Origin: Sporolactobacillus sp. THM7-4 | Lineage (GTDB): Bacteria; Bacillota; Bacilli; Bacillales; Sporolactobacillaceae | Length of the DNA: 64,000 nt | Assembly: GCF_004153165.1 (NCBI RefSeq) | Contig: NZ_SEMD01000013.1 | Coordinates: 21,759-85,758, forward strand | Reading direction: 5' to 3' | Shown: piece after piece, positions 7,866 to 17,170 of the stretch | Layout: each line of letters opens with the position of its first letter | How positions within the stretch are numbered: position 1 is the first letter of the stretch | Program-made: the position numbers and the translations under genes | Notes under the pieces: model-generated | Seen by the model: the letters and a program-made list of their open reading frames with translations, nothing else | Told to the model about the DNA's origin: nothing | Database searches by the model: none

Positions 7866-8540
7866 GTGGGGGAATTTTGGAGAAAGTACAAAACGGTACT
7901 GATAATCCTGATGGCTGTGATGTTTATTGCCTCAATGTTGATTTACCGGCAGATCTCGGCTCAGGGAAAAGCAGCTGAAGAAAGAAAGGCGGAAGCTTTA
8001 TTCTCGAAGATGTCACAAAAGCAAGCGCCCACCCAGCCGGATAACAAAAACGGGCAAAGCAGTGCACTGAAACCGCAGAAGGAAATCATTGTGGATATTA
8101 AAGGGGCTGTCAAAATGCCTGGAATCTACCGGATGAAACCGGATGATCGTGTCAGTGATGCGATCAATGACGCGGGCGGCCTGACCGTTAAGGCAGACGA
8201 AAATAAAATCAATCTTGCGCAGAAAGTTTCGGATGAAATGGTCATCTACGTACCGGAAAAGGGGACGGATAAAGTTCCGGAGATTGTTCAGGCGAGCGGA
8301 GGTGGCGCGGTTACTCCATCCCGGCCGGGAACTTCCGGACAGGACCAGGTCGTTAATATTAATACGGCAGATGAGCAGGAACTTCAGAATCTTCCGGGAA
8401 TCGGACCTGCGAAAGCAAAAGCCATATTCCATTATCGGGAGGAGCATGGCCCGTTCAAAACAGTTGATGAATTGACGAATGTTACAGGAATCGGCGAGAA
8501 ATCTCTTGAAAAAATCAAGCCTTCCGCCACGGTGAATTAA
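7866..8540 (+). CDS. comEA: Competence protein ComEA, membrane DNA receptor
   Basis: 224 residues: one N-terminal membrane helix (about 10-27), a linker, an SLBB-type soluble domain (VDIKGAVKMPGIYRM), and a C-terminal double helix-hairpin-helix DNA-binding domain (LQNLPGIGPAKAKAI, LTNVTGIGEKSLEKI). Binds incoming double-stranded DNA outside the membrane during transformation. GTG start with AGGGAG upstream. I see no clear ComK box (AAAA-N5-TTTT) in the comER-comEA gap. Confidence 0.95.
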   Translation: MGEFWRKYKTVLIILMAVMFIASMLIYRQISAQGKAAEERKAEALFSKMSQKQAPTQPDNKNGQSSALKPQKEIIVDIKGAVKMPGIYRMKPDDRVSDAINDAGGLTVKADENKINLAQKVSDEMVIYVPEKGTDKVPEIVQASGGGAVTPSRPGTSGQDQVVNINTADEQELQNLPGIGPAKAKAIFHYREEHGPFKTVDELTNVTGIGEKSLEKIKPSATVN

Positions 8541-8627
8541 CACTTTTCATGGAATTTTCCAAAACCGTGCGGTGATTTTTTTGTTAGAATAAGGAAGTAC
8601 GAGACACAAATCAGGAGGAAGAAAAAA

Positions 8628-9209
8628 ATGAAAAGATTATCCTGGGATCAGTACTTTATGGCCCAGAGCCATTTGCTTGCTTCCCGGAGCACCTGTACAC
8701 GTCTGGTCGTCGGAGCAACGATTGTCCGCGACAGACGGATTATTGCCGGGGGATATAACGGATCAATTTCGGGTGGGGTGCACTGCACGGATGAAGGATG
8801 TTACGTGATTGACGGACACTGTGTCCGGACAATCCATGCGGAAATGAATGCGATTCTTCAATGCGCGAAGTTTGGGGAATCTACGGATAAAGCTGAAATC
8901 TATGTCACCCATTTCCCATGTATTCAGTGCTGTAAGGCGATTATTCAGGCGGGCATCAAGAGTGTATACTATGCGAATGATTACAGGAATGATCCTTATG
9001 CGGAGGAACTCTTCAAGCTGGCCAAAGTCAAGGTCGAAAAAGTCCCTTTTGACAACATCTTCGAAATTAAAGAACAGGATATTTCGGCCAGACAACTGTC
9101 ATATTTTGCTTCGCTCTTTAAAAAGCTGGAAGAAAAAGGGGTTGGAAAGGAAGAACTGAAAGATCTTTACGGGCAGGCAGAGCAATTATTCTTTGCTCAT
9201 GGTGACTGA
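8628..9209 (+). CDS. comEB: ComEB, dCMP deaminase family protein
   Basis: 193-residue cytidine/deoxycytidylate deaminase with zinc and proton-shuttle motif HAEMNAI and the second zinc motif PCIQCCK. Converts dCMP to dUMP; in B. subtilis it is in the comE operon but is dispensable for transformation. AGGAGG precedes ATG 8628. comEC starts three bases after its stop. Confidence 0.94.
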   Translation: MKRLSWDQYFMAQSHLLASRSTCTRLVVGATIVRDRRIIAGGYNGSISGGVHCTDEGCYVIDGHCVRTIHAEMNAILQCAKFGESTDKAEIYVTHFPCIQCCKAIIQAGIKSVYYANDYRNDPYAEELFKLAKVKVEKVPFDNIFEIKEQDISARQLSYFASLFKKLEEKGVGKEELKDLYGQAEQLFFAHGD

Positions 9210-9212
9210 TCC

Positions 9213-11522
9213 ATGCCTTTTTCAGGTAAATGGCATCTCCTCAGTTTGACTGCCTGCCTTGCAGCCTGGGCGGTGGCAGGTGATCAGCCGGTCGTGTTGC
9301 TTCTTCTTTTGGGTTACGGTTTTTATCTTGTTTTGGGCCGGTATTACCGGATGCTCACTGCGCTTGTGGCAGTCTCCCTGATCATCGTTCTCGATGTCAT
9401 CTATTTTCAGTCACGAAGTACGGTACTATCCGCGAAACAGTCGAATTTTACGGGAAAAGTGGAAACCAGTCCTGTATTTGACGGAGATCAGCTGACTTTT
9501 ATTTTGCGTACTGAACCCGGGGAACTTGTCAAAACGTATGTGCAGCTTTCTTCATTGAAGATGAAACAAAAGTTATACCGGTCGCTCAGGCCCGGGGTGA
9601 TCTGCAGTTTGTCCGGGCAGCTTGAAAAGCCCTCAAAAGCATCAAATTTCCATGCTTTTGATAATCGCATCTATCTGGCCGATCAACATATTTTCTGGCA
9701 GCTTCAGGCACATGGACCTCCCCGGTTCCTGGATACACCCGTTTCGCCCGTTGACCGGCTCAGACAGTTCAGGCAGGATCAGATCGAACGAATTCAGTCG
9801 ATGTTTCCACCGGGCGCTGCCGCTATGATGAACGCGTTGATCTTTGGAGAGGATACCGGGCTTGATCCGGATCTGGAAAGTGCCTATCAGCTTTTTGGCA
9901 TTGTTCATCTTCTTGTCGTCTCCGGTATGCATATCACTGTCATTTTCGGGTGCCTCTTCTTTGCAGCTTCAAGGATCGGTATCGTACGGGGATACATCAG
10001 TCTTTTATTTTTGATGATCATTCCGCTTTATGTGTTGATAACCGGCGCAGAGCCGTCGATCACACGATCCGGATTGACGGCAGGTTTATTTTTCGCTGCG
10101 GGGCTGGTCAGGATGGAAAGGCTGAGAAGCACAGATTTGATCAGCATCGCCTGCATGCTGATGATCATTTACGATCCATATGTCGTCTTTGACCCTGGAT
10201 TCGAGCTTTCTTTTACCGTAACGTTTGTAATCCTGATCGCGGCACCTTTAATCGCTACAAAATATTCATCATCTGTGATCAGACTATTCGTCCTTTCCAT
10301 TGTCAGTGAACTCGCGGCCCTTCCGATTGTCGTGACTCACTTCTACCAGCTTTCTCTGATCGGCTTTTTCATTGGAATATTTTTTGTACCCTATATTACC
10401 CTGATTATTCTCCCGCTGTCGATCATTTCTTATCTTGCCGGTACAATCTTCCCCCTCTTTGTTCCTTTCCTGTCGTTCATCTTTGAGCAGCTCATTGGTC
10501 TGCCACATCGTGGTTTAATTTACCTCTATCAACATCCTGTTTTTCAACTGGATTATGGTGCACTGAGTCCGCTGATGACGATTGTGGCTGTTTTGATCAT
10601 CGGGTCCTCATTTCTTCTCTGGGAAAGATGGAATACATTTTGGACGTCCGGATTGTTGTTTTTTTCATTTCTGATCATTTACGGGATCATCGTCCTTGCG
10701 GATATTGCTAATCCGTATGGAACGGTAACTTTTTTAGATGTGGGGCAGGGAGACAGTATCCTGATCCGCCTTCCCCACCGCGGGGGCAATCTGTTAATTG
10801 ACAGTGGCGGCACCATTCCCTATCCCCAGGCAGACTGGCAGAAAAAAAGGAAACCTTTCGAAGTCGGAAGGGACGTTGATCTGCATGAAATGAGGGCGCT
10901 CGGTATCTCCTCCCTTGATGTTGTGGTCATGACCCACAGGGATTACGATCACATTGGCGGAATGAAGGGAATAGTCGGCCAGATACCGATTAAAAAAATG
11001 ATGACGAATCCTTATTTTGACCCGAATGAAGCGGATCAGAATCTATTTAGAAAAGCAATTCGTACAGGAACAAGGCTCCTCACTCTGAAATCCGGTCAAA
11101 CGATTGAGATAGGAGGGACGGTTTTTAAAGTACTGTCCCCTTCATCCCGTTCGGACAGCAACAACAATTCCCTTGTCATCGAGGCGGTTCTGGGCGGGAA
11201 GCGCTGGCTTTTTACGGGTGATATGGGGACAGAGGGCGAAAAACGGCTCCTGAATCATTATCCGTCCGTCCGGGCCGATATTTTAAAACTCGGGCATCAC
11301 GGCAGCCGGACGTCGTCATCGGATGAATTTCTCGATAAACTGAATCCTGCAATCGCTATTGTCTCGTGCGGAAAAAACAACCGCTACGGGCATCCTCATC
11401 CGGAAACCATTAAACGCCTGAACAAGCGTCATATTGCCATCCTTCGTACCGATCGCTCCGGGGCAATCCGGTTCACATTTTCCAAAACAAAGATTGTAAA
11501 AATCGAAACGGCAATTAAATAA
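9213..11522 (+). CDS. comEC: DNA internalization channel ComEC/Rec2
   Basis: 769 residues in the usual order: N-terminal helices and OB-like extracellular domain (about 1-200), the ComEC/Rec2 competence membrane domain (about 210-500, starting LVVSGMHITVIFG), and a C-terminal metallo-beta-lactamase domain (DVGQGDSILIRLP; metal motif THRDYDHIGG; KLGHHGSRTSSS). Forms the channel for single-stranded DNA uptake; the lactamase-like domain is the proposed nuclease. Full length, no frame damage. Confidence 0.96.
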   Translation: MPFSGKWHLLSLTACLAAWAVAGDQPVVLLLLLGYGFYLVLGRYYRMLTALVAVSLIIVLDVIYFQSRSTVLSAKQSNFTGKVETSPVFDGDQLTFILRTEPGELVKTYVQLSSLKMKQKLYRSLRPGVICSLSGQLEKPSKASNFHAFDNRIYLADQHIFWQLQAHGPPRFLDTPVSPVDRLRQFRQDQIERIQSMFPPGAAAMMNALIFGEDTGLDPDLESAYQLFGIVHLLVVSGMHITVIFGCLFFAASRIGIVRGYISLLFLMIIPLYVLITGAEPSITRSGLTAGLFFAAGLVRMERLRSTDLISIACMLMIIYDPYVVFDPGFELSFTVTFVILIAAPLIATKYSSSVIRLFVLSIVSELAALPIVVTHFYQLSLIGFFIGIFFVPYITLIILPLSIISYLAGTIFPLFVPFLSFIFEQLIGLPHRGLIYLYQHPVFQLDYGALSPLMTIVAVLIIGSSFLLWERWNTFWTSGLLFFSFLIIYGIIVLADIANPYGTVTFLDVGQGDSILIRLPHRGGNLLIDSGGTIPYPQADWQKKRKPFEVGRDVDLHEMRALGISSLDVVVMTHRDYDHIGGMKGIVGQIPIKKMMTNPYFDPNEADQNLFRKAIRTGTRLLTLKSGQTIEIGGTVFKVLSPSSRSDSNNNSLVIEAVLGGKRWLFTGDMGTEGEKRLLNHYPSVRADILKLGHHGSRTSSSDEFLDKLNPAIAIVSCGKNNRYGHPHPETIKRLNKRHIAILRTDRSGAIRFTFSKTKIVKIETAIK

Positions 11523-11769
11523 AATATAGCAAAATTTCCAGTAATTAAAGTCTGATGACAAGAGTTGTCACCCATACTATACCTTCACATAGGATAACAT
11601 AGGAGAGAAACAGAACATCGTCTGTCCCGCGTCGTCCTAGGCTTCGCTTGACAGGCGTTCATATAGATTTCAGGGGGTTGGCCTATCGGCTGATCCCTTT
11701 TTCTTATACTTGCCATAAAGCGTGGGCAACGGTAAAGTAGAATGGGAACAGGGGATATGTGAACAGGGG

Positions 11770-12855
11770 GTGATCCTGACGGCACAAATTAAACAAAACG
11801 ATCTCTCAATTAAGAAACCATTGGCCTCTATCTATTTGCTTTACGGTACACAGGATTATCTTATCCAGTTATTAACAAAAAATATTATACAGGAAGCACT
11901 TCCTGAGGAGATGCGAGATTTTAATCTGTCACGATATGATATGCTCGAAGTACCGATTGAAGAAGCGATTGAAGACGCAGAGACGCTGCCCTTCATGAGC
12001 GATAAAAAAGTGGTTGTTCTCGAGAATCCTTTTTTCCTGACCGGTGAAAAAGTGAAAGCTAAAATTGAACAGAATGTGAAACGATTAGACCAGTACGCTG
12101 AACATCCGTCACCGGATTCGATTCTGGTTATTGTTGCTAAATATGAAAAACTGGATCGCCGCAAGAAGCTGGTCAGGAATCTTGAAAAATCGGCAGATGT
12201 CCGTGAATTGTCTAAACTGACGGATACGCTGATTTTTCATCTTCTGGAAAATATTGCTGCCCGTTTCGGATCGGTTTACACGAAAAGCGGACACGAGCAG
12301 CTGATCGCGTCCGTTGGTCCGCATTTAATGCAGCTGGCCAATGAAGTAGAAAAATGTGCGCTTTATTGTGGACCGGACCGGCCGATCGACAGGCAGGCTG
12401 TTCTTGAAATCGGCTCACGGTCACTGGAAACGAATGTATTCCTGCTCGTTAACAAAGTGATGCAGCGGAAGACAGCGGACGCGCTCCACCTTGTTCATGA
12501 GCTGGTGAACATGAATGAGGAGCCGCTGAAACTGCTCGCTTTACTTGAACGGCAGTTTCGGATTGTGTATCAGGTCGGCTATTACCGGAAGGCGGGCTAC
12601 ACGCAAAACGCCATAGCAGGAAAAATCGGTATCCATCCTTATGCTGTCAAGCTTGCTTCCGACCAGACGCACTTATTCAGCCAGGAGACGTTGAAGCACG
12701 CTCTCGACAAATGCGGGGAGACGGATTATCTGATCAAAAGCGGAAGAGTCGATAAACTTCTTGCTCTTGAGATGCTGATTCATGAAACGGCCTCAAGTCA
12801 CTCGCAGGATCGAAATTTGTCAAAAGATGAAAGTTCTCCACAAAACCTGATTTGA
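11770..12855 (+). CDS. holA: DNA polymerase III subunit delta
   Basis: Delta clamp-loader subunit with the N-terminal IYLLYGTQDYL segment, TLPFMSDKKVVVLENPFFL and the C-terminal collar domain (QNAIAGKIGIHPYAVKLA). Opens the beta clamp during loading. The frame is open from GTG 11722, but family N-termini lie about 17-20 residues before the YG motif, which favours GTG 11770; neither has ideal ribosome-binding spacing (AGGGG touches GTG 11770). About 250 bases separate it from comEC; no yqzM gene seen there. Confidence 0.92.
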   Translation: MILTAQIKQNDLSIKKPLASIYLLYGTQDYLIQLLTKNIIQEALPEEMRDFNLSRYDMLEVPIEEAIEDAETLPFMSDKKVVVLENPFFLTGEKVKAKIEQNVKRLDQYAEHPSPDSILVIVAKYEKLDRRKKLVRNLEKSADVRELSKLTDTLIFHLLENIAARFGSVYTKSGHEQLIASVGPHLMQLANEVEKCALYCGPDRPIDRQAVLEIGSRSLETNVFLLVNKVMQRKTADALHLVHELVNMNEEPLKLLALLERQFRIVYQVGYYRKAGYTQNAIAGKIGIHPYAVKLASDQTHLFSQETLKHALDKCGETDYLIKSGRVDKLLALEMLIHETASSHSQDRNLSKDESSPQNLI

Positions 12856-12929
12856 TGCTCTGGTTTGTGCTTGAAAATTAATCTGAAATGCAAAAATCTT
12901 TTCCTGTCTTTGGATAAAGCCAAATAAAA

Positions 12930-12964
12930 AAGCGGGAACCGTCAATCGGTTCCCGCTTTTTCAA
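12930..12964. terminator. Bidirectional terminator between holA and rpsT
   Basis: AGCGGGAACCG and CGGTTCCCGCT form an 11-base perfect stem around a four-base loop, with A and T tracts on either side, so it can stop both convergent genes. Confidence 0.9.
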
Positions 12965-12969
12965 AAGTG

Positions 12970-13236
12970 TTACGCATTCAGTTCATTCATTTTCTTAGAC
13001 AGTCTGGACTTTTCACGAGCTGCCTTGTTTTTGTGAATCAAGCCTTTAGTTGCGGCTTTGTCGACTTTCTTTGTTGCTGCGAGAAATGCTTCCTTAGCAC
13101 CTTCAACATCTTTTTCGTCAACTTTCGCGTTGAAACTCTTGATGGCTGTGCGCATAGCGGACTTGAACATCATGTTATGCTGGCGATTGGATTCGCTTTT
13201 CTTCACACGCTTGATGGCTGATTTAATGTTAGGCAT
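12970..13236 (-). CDS. rpsT: 30S ribosomal protein S20
   Basis: 88 residues, highly basic, starting [15 protein letters not shown] and containing the S20 helix bundle segment [12 protein letters not shown]. Binds 16S rRNA early in 30S assembly. Start ATG 13236 has GGAGGTG 7 bases upstream; longer in-frame extension is not needed. Opposite strand to its neighbours as in B. subtilis. Confidence 0.97.
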   Translation of the reverse strand: MPNIKSAIKRVKKSESNRQHNMMFKSAMRTAIKSFNAKVDEKDVEGAKEAFLAATKKVDKAATKGLIHKNKAAREKSRLSKKMNELNA

Positions 13237-13282
13237 TACTTTCACCTCCAAATCCTGGATTCCCGGTCAAACATAAATAAAA

Positions 13283-13320
13283 GGCTGCAAAAACAGTGAC
13301 CATTTGCGGAATCTGCAGCC
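13283..13320 (-). promoter_or_regulatory. Possible rpsT leader hairpin
   Basis: On the minus strand, 45-85 bases before the rpsT start, GGCTGCA and TGCAGCC pair around a 24-base loop and are followed by TTTTATTTAT. The stem plus T-rich tail resembles an attenuator in the rpsT leader, but no family match could be tested. Confidence 0.35.
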
Positions 13321-13338
13321 ATTCCCTTTATAAAGGTC

Positions 13339-13404
13339 GTTCAAAAAATCATCAGATAATCATGGCGTCTCTTCGCCGACTCATATCTTTCGCTGCTTTT
13401 TTGA
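13339..13404. repeat. Imperfect stem-loop with perfect 10-base terminal inverted repeat
   Basis: GTTCAAAAAA (13339-13348) and TTTTTTGAAC (13395-13404) are perfect inverted repeats; inside sits a small GGCG-TCTCTT-CGCC hairpin. It lies between divergent rpsT and gpr. It may be a regulatory hairpin or a small repeat element; no second copy was noticed in this window. Confidence 0.4.
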
Positions 13405-13541
13405 ACACGCGCTCATAGAGATAATTTCCGACAAAATGTATTGTATCAAAGCCTATACGCTTTTGCAATGATGAATGAAAAATGGACAGGAGGATCATCC
13501 TTTTAAAGCAAACTTTTTAAATGAAGCAGGGGGATAAACGG

Positions 13542-14624
13542 ATGACTGAGCGATTGGATCTCAAAGCCTTCGAGGTACGAACGGACCTGGCAATTGAAGC
13601 AAGAGAGCAGCAGAATGTTGCCGATCAGGGAATGATGGTGAACGAAAAAAATGAGAATGGGATTAAAATAACAAGAATGACGATTAAACCAGCTGTGTCC
13701 ACCAGAATGAAGAAAAAACCGGGTAATTATTTAACGTTTGAAGCCCGGGAACTGCGCAGCGGCGACACAGAAGTTGAGGAGAAGGTGGAGAAGGCTTTTG
13801 CCCGTTATTTTGCCCGTTTTCTCATCGATCTCGGCATTTCCCATGAGGCAAGCTGTCTTGTTGTCGGACTGGGAAACCGGAAAGTCACACCAGATGCACT
13901 CGGCCCGAGCGTCATTGAAAATTTGCTTGTAACCAGGCATCTGTTTGATTTACAGCCGCAAAACGTTCAGAAAGGGTACCGTCCCGTAAGCGCGATTACA
14001 CCGGGAGTAATGGGACTGACCGGAATCGAGACGAGCGATATCATTCTCGGGGTCATTGAAAAGTCGAAACCGGATTTTGTGATCGCTGTGGATGCGCTGG
14101 CCGCTCGCTCAATTGAAAGGGTCAACACAACGATTCAGGTTTCCGACAGCGGCATTAATCCCGGATCGGGGATCGGCAATAACAGAAAAGAACTCAGCCG
14201 GGACACACTCGGTATTCCTGTCGTTGCCGTAGGAGTTCCTACCGTTGTCGATGCGGTAACCATTACGAGTGACGTTCTGGATTTGCTGCTTAAGCATCTT
14301 TCTAAAGAAATGAGTAACACGAGACCTTCAAAATCGCTCGTTCCTTCATGGTTACCGTTCGGTGAAAAAGAAAATTATCAGGACATTGAACTTCCCGGAA
14401 AAGAAAAAAGAACCACTTTTCTTGGCCTGGTCGGGACGCTCTCTCAAAGTGAAAAGGCACAATTAATTCAAGAGGCACTCGGTGCTTCAGGGAGCCAAAT
14501 GATGGTGACACCTAAGGAAGTCGACTTTTTTATTGAGAAAATGGGAAACATTCTTGCCGGAGGACTTAACGCCGCCCTCCATCAGCAAGTCAATCAGGAA
14601 AACGTCGGTCACTTCACCCATTAA
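13542..14624 (+). CDS. gpr: Germination protease GPR
   Basis: 360 residues of the GPR family, which degrades small acid-soluble spore proteins on germination. An N-terminal propeptide ends near VRTDLAIEA; the conserved [28 protein letters not shown] and AVDALAARS segments of the active enzyme are all present. Start ATG 13542 is preferred because AGGGGG lies about 8 bases before it; the ATG at 13521 has no ribosome-binding site. Known to be transcribed by sigma-F/G in the forespore. Confidence 0.96.
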   Translation: MTERLDLKAFEVRTDLAIEAREQQNVADQGMMVNEKNENGIKITRMTIKPAVSTRMKKKPGNYLTFEARELRSGDTEVEEKVEKAFARYFARFLIDLGISHEASCLVVGLGNRKVTPDALGPSVIENLLVTRHLFDLQPQNVQKGYRPVSAITPGVMGLTGIETSDIILGVIEKSKPDFVIAVDALAARSIERVNTTIQVSDSGINPGSGIGNNRKELSRDTLGIPVVAVGVPTVVDAVTITSDVLDLLLKHLSKEMSNTRPSKSLVPSWLPFGEKENYQDIELPGKEKRTTFLGLVGTLSQSEKAQLIQEALGASGSQMMVTPKEVDFFIEKMGNILAGGLNAALHQQVNQENVGHFTH

Positions 14625-14819
14625 AATCATGGGTTCGCCTGAACCTTACGAATTAAGTTGAACTTTCCGGATTCAGCCGGGTCTTTACCAATTCGGCAGC
14701 AGGCTCGAAACGAAACTTCTCCAATAAGATATCCCGTTCATGATTTTTCTTCCATCCGCATATGTATGTACAAAAGAAGTTGCGGGACGAGCTCTTCACC
14801 AGGTGAAAGGAGCGGGAAA

Positions 14820-15146
14820 ATGAAGCGGATCTTAATAGAAGTCATGATTATCGTGTCAGTCTTGCTGCTTTGCATGCTGTACGGGGCCGTGACGGTGAGG
14901 GATGCACAAAGTACTCCGGCTCCCTCAACCGGTCCGGCCCTGACCAGCATCAATCAAACAGAAACGCACCATGTCGAAAAGCAAATGGCAATCAATCAGG
15001 ATCCCCATGCGAAATCTGATAAAGGCAACCCAGGTCTGTTAAAAGCGGCGGGGGAGTCGTTCTCGGACAAAGTATCCCGGATCTTTCTGTGGAGCGTAGG
15101 CATGGTCGCCGGCATCGTCCAGGGTCTGATTCAGTCTTTCATATGA
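14820..15146 (+). CDS. yqxA: YqxA-like (DUF3679) membrane protein
   Basis: 108 residues: an N-terminal membrane helix (about 5-24), a polar extracytoplasmic middle, and a C-terminal amphipathic or membrane segment (FLWSVGMVAGIVQGLIQSF). GAAAGGAG precedes ATG 14820. It lies between gpr and lepA, where B. subtilis has spoIIP then yqxA, and the layout resembles YqxA. Sequence identity is low by eye, so the assignment rests on position and architecture. The spoIIP gene is missing from the gap. Confidence 0.6.
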   Translation: MKRILIEVMIIVSVLLLCMLYGAVTVRDAQSTPAPSTGPALTSINQTETHHVEKQMAINQDPHAKSDKGNPGLLKAAGESFSDKVSRIFLWSVGMVAGIVQGLIQSFI

Positions 15147-15265
15147 ATCATCCGGCGAATCCCGGAACAAGGGGTGTCCATGCTTCTGCGCCCATCCGGC
15201 TTTCAAAAAAGAAGAATGATTAACGATTCATTCCCGGCTCCTGTACTACAGCGAAAAGCCCGGCG

Positions 15266-15294
15266 TTGAAACGCAGGGTTGCGATTGATATAAT
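15266..15294 (+). promoter_or_regulatory. Sigma-A promoter of lepA-hemW
   Basis: TTGAAA (15266-15271), a 17-base spacer, and a perfect TATAAT (15289-15294), about 40 bases before the lepA start. Confidence 0.8.
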
Positions 15295-15333
15295 CGAACG
15301 TAAGTAAGTGTTACTTGAGCAGGGGGAAGAAAC

Positions 15334-17157
15334 ATGTCAGATAAAAGGACCAGCCGGCAGTCGCGAATCCGCAACTTTTCGATCATTGCACATATTGATC
15401 ACGGAAAATCGACGCTGGCCGATCGCATTCTGGAAGCGACACAGGCGCTGACGAAACGTGAAATGAAAGATCAGACTCTGGATGCGATGGATCTCGAGCG
15501 GGAGCGCGGGATCACCATTAAACTGAATGCCGTTGAACTGGCGTATAAAGCGCCGGACGGAGAAACATACATTTTTCATTTAATCGACACCCCCGGGCAC
15601 GTCGATTTTTCTTATGAAGTATCAAGGAGTCTGGCTGCCTGCGAGGGTGCTCTTCTTGTCGTTGACGCGGCCCAGGGCGTGGAAGCCCAGACTCTGGCGA
15701 ACGTTTATCTGGCTTTGGAAAATAACCTTGAAATTATTCCTATCATTAATAAAATTGACCTTCCGAATGCCGATCCCGACCGGGTAAAAAAGGAGATCGA
15801 AGACGTCATCGGTCTCGATGCATCGGACGCGGTACTTGCTTCTGCCAAAGTCGGAATCGGTACAGAAGAAATTTTACAACAGATTATTAAAAAAATCCCT
15901 GCACCTCAGGGTGATCCCGATGCCCCGCTTCGCGCCCTGATCTTTGATTCGCTCTATGATTCGTATCGAGGGGTTGTCGTTTATATCCGGATTGTTGACG
16001 GTACGGTCAGGGTCGGTGACCGAATCCAATTGATGAGTAATGGAAAAACGTTTGAAGTCGTCGAAGTCGGGGTCTCTACTCCGAAGATTGAAACGCGGGA
16101 GGAGCTTTCGGTCGGGGATGTCGGCTTCCTGACCGCAGCGATCAAATCGGTTCATGATACAAGAGTTGGCGATACAATAACGGGAGCGGACCGTCCGGCA
16201 TCCGATCCGCTTCCGGGATACAGGCGTATGAATCCAATGGTTTACTGCGGACTTTACCCGATTGATACCGCCCGATACAATGATTTGCGCGAAGCACTGG
16301 GTCGTCTGGAATTGAACGATGCCGCGCTCCAGTATGAACCGGAAACCTCCGAAGCACTCGGTTTTGGCTTCCGGTGCGGATTTCTCGGACTTCTTCATAT
16401 GGATATCGTTCAGGAAAGGCTTGAACGCGAATTCAATATTGATCTGATTGCAACAGCACCAAGCGTTATATACAAAGTCAGGTTGACCGACGGCTCACTT
16501 GTTCAAGTCGGCAATCCTTCCGAAATGCCTGAACGGAAATTCATTGAAGAGGTTCAGGAACCCTTTGTCAAGGCAACGATTATGACACCGAATGACTATG
16601 TCGGATCGATTATGGAGCTGTGCCAGAGAAAACGCGGCGAGTTTATAAATATGGTCTATTTGGATGAGAACCGGACAAATGTCATATATGATCTTCCACT
16701 TTCAGAAATTATGTACGACTTTTTCGATGCATTGAAATCCAGTACGAAAGGCTATGCGTCGCTGGATTATGAGATGGACGGCTACCGGGCAAGTGATCTT
16801 GTAAAGATGGACATTCTACTGAATGGGGAGCAGGTAGATGCACTTTCTGTCATCGTTCATAAAGAGTTCGCTTATGACCGGGGAAAGGCGATTGTTGAAA
16901 AGCTGAAAGAACTCATTCCCCGCCAGCAATTTGAAGTGCCGATTCAGGCGGCAATCGGGCAGAAAGTGATCGCTCGTTCGACGATCAAAGCGCTGCGAAA
17001 GAATGTGCTTGCCAAATGTTATGGGGGAGATGTGTCCCGCAAACGGAAATTGCTTGAAAAACAAAAAGAAGGCAAAAAAAGAATGAAGTCTGTCGGTCGT
17101 GTTGACGTGCCTCAGGAAGCGTTTATGGCTGTCTTTAAGATGAGTCAGGATGATTAA
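15334..17157 (+). CDS. lepA: Elongation factor 4 (LepA)
   Basis: 607-residue translational GTPase: G1 [10 protein letters not shown]2 region RERGITIK, G3 DTPGHVDF, G4 NKID, then the EF-G-like domains and the LepA-specific C-terminal domain ([23 protein letters not shown]). Full family length. Back-translocates or remodels ribosomes. AGGGGGAAG before the ATG; overlaps the open frame upstream of hemW. Confidence 0.98.
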   Translation: MSDKRTSRQSRIRNFSIIAHIDHGKSTLADRILEATQALTKREMKDQTLDAMDLERERGITIKLNAVELAYKAPDGETYIFHLIDTPGHVDFSYEVSRSLAACEGALLVVDAAQGVEAQTLANVYLALENNLEIIPIINKIDLPNADPDRVKKEIEDVIGLDASDAVLASAKVGIGTEEILQQIIKKIPAPQGDPDAPLRALIFDSLYDSYRGVVVYIRIVDGTVRVGDRIQLMSNGKTFEVVEVGVSTPKIETREELSVGDVGFLTAAIKSVHDTRVGDTITGADRPASDPLPGYRRMNPMVYCGLYPIDTARYNDLREALGRLELNDAALQYEPETSEALGFGFRCGFLGLLHMDIVQERLEREFNIDLIATAPSVIYKVRLTDGSLVQVGNPSEMPERKFIEEVQEPFVKATIMTPNDYVGSIMELCQRKRGEFINMVYLDENRTNVIYDLPLSEIMYDFFDALKSSTKGYASLDYEMDGYRASDLVKMDILLNGEQVDALSVIVHKEFAYDRGKAIVEKLKELIPRQQFEVPIQAAIGQKVIARSTIKALRKNVLAKCYGGDVSRKRKLLEKQKEGKKRMKSVGRVDVPQEAFMAVFKMSQDD

Positions 17158-17170
17158 AGGGGATGAGCTG

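Noticed and set aside
11523-11769. yqzM or a small RNA between comEC and holA
   Set aside because: No short frame with YqzM features on either strand and no clear promoter-terminator pair.
14658-14819. N-terminal extension of the yqxA-like gene or a spoIIP remnant
   Set aside because: The extension lacks a ribosome-binding site and membrane pattern; no SpoIIP motif is visible in any frame of the gap.
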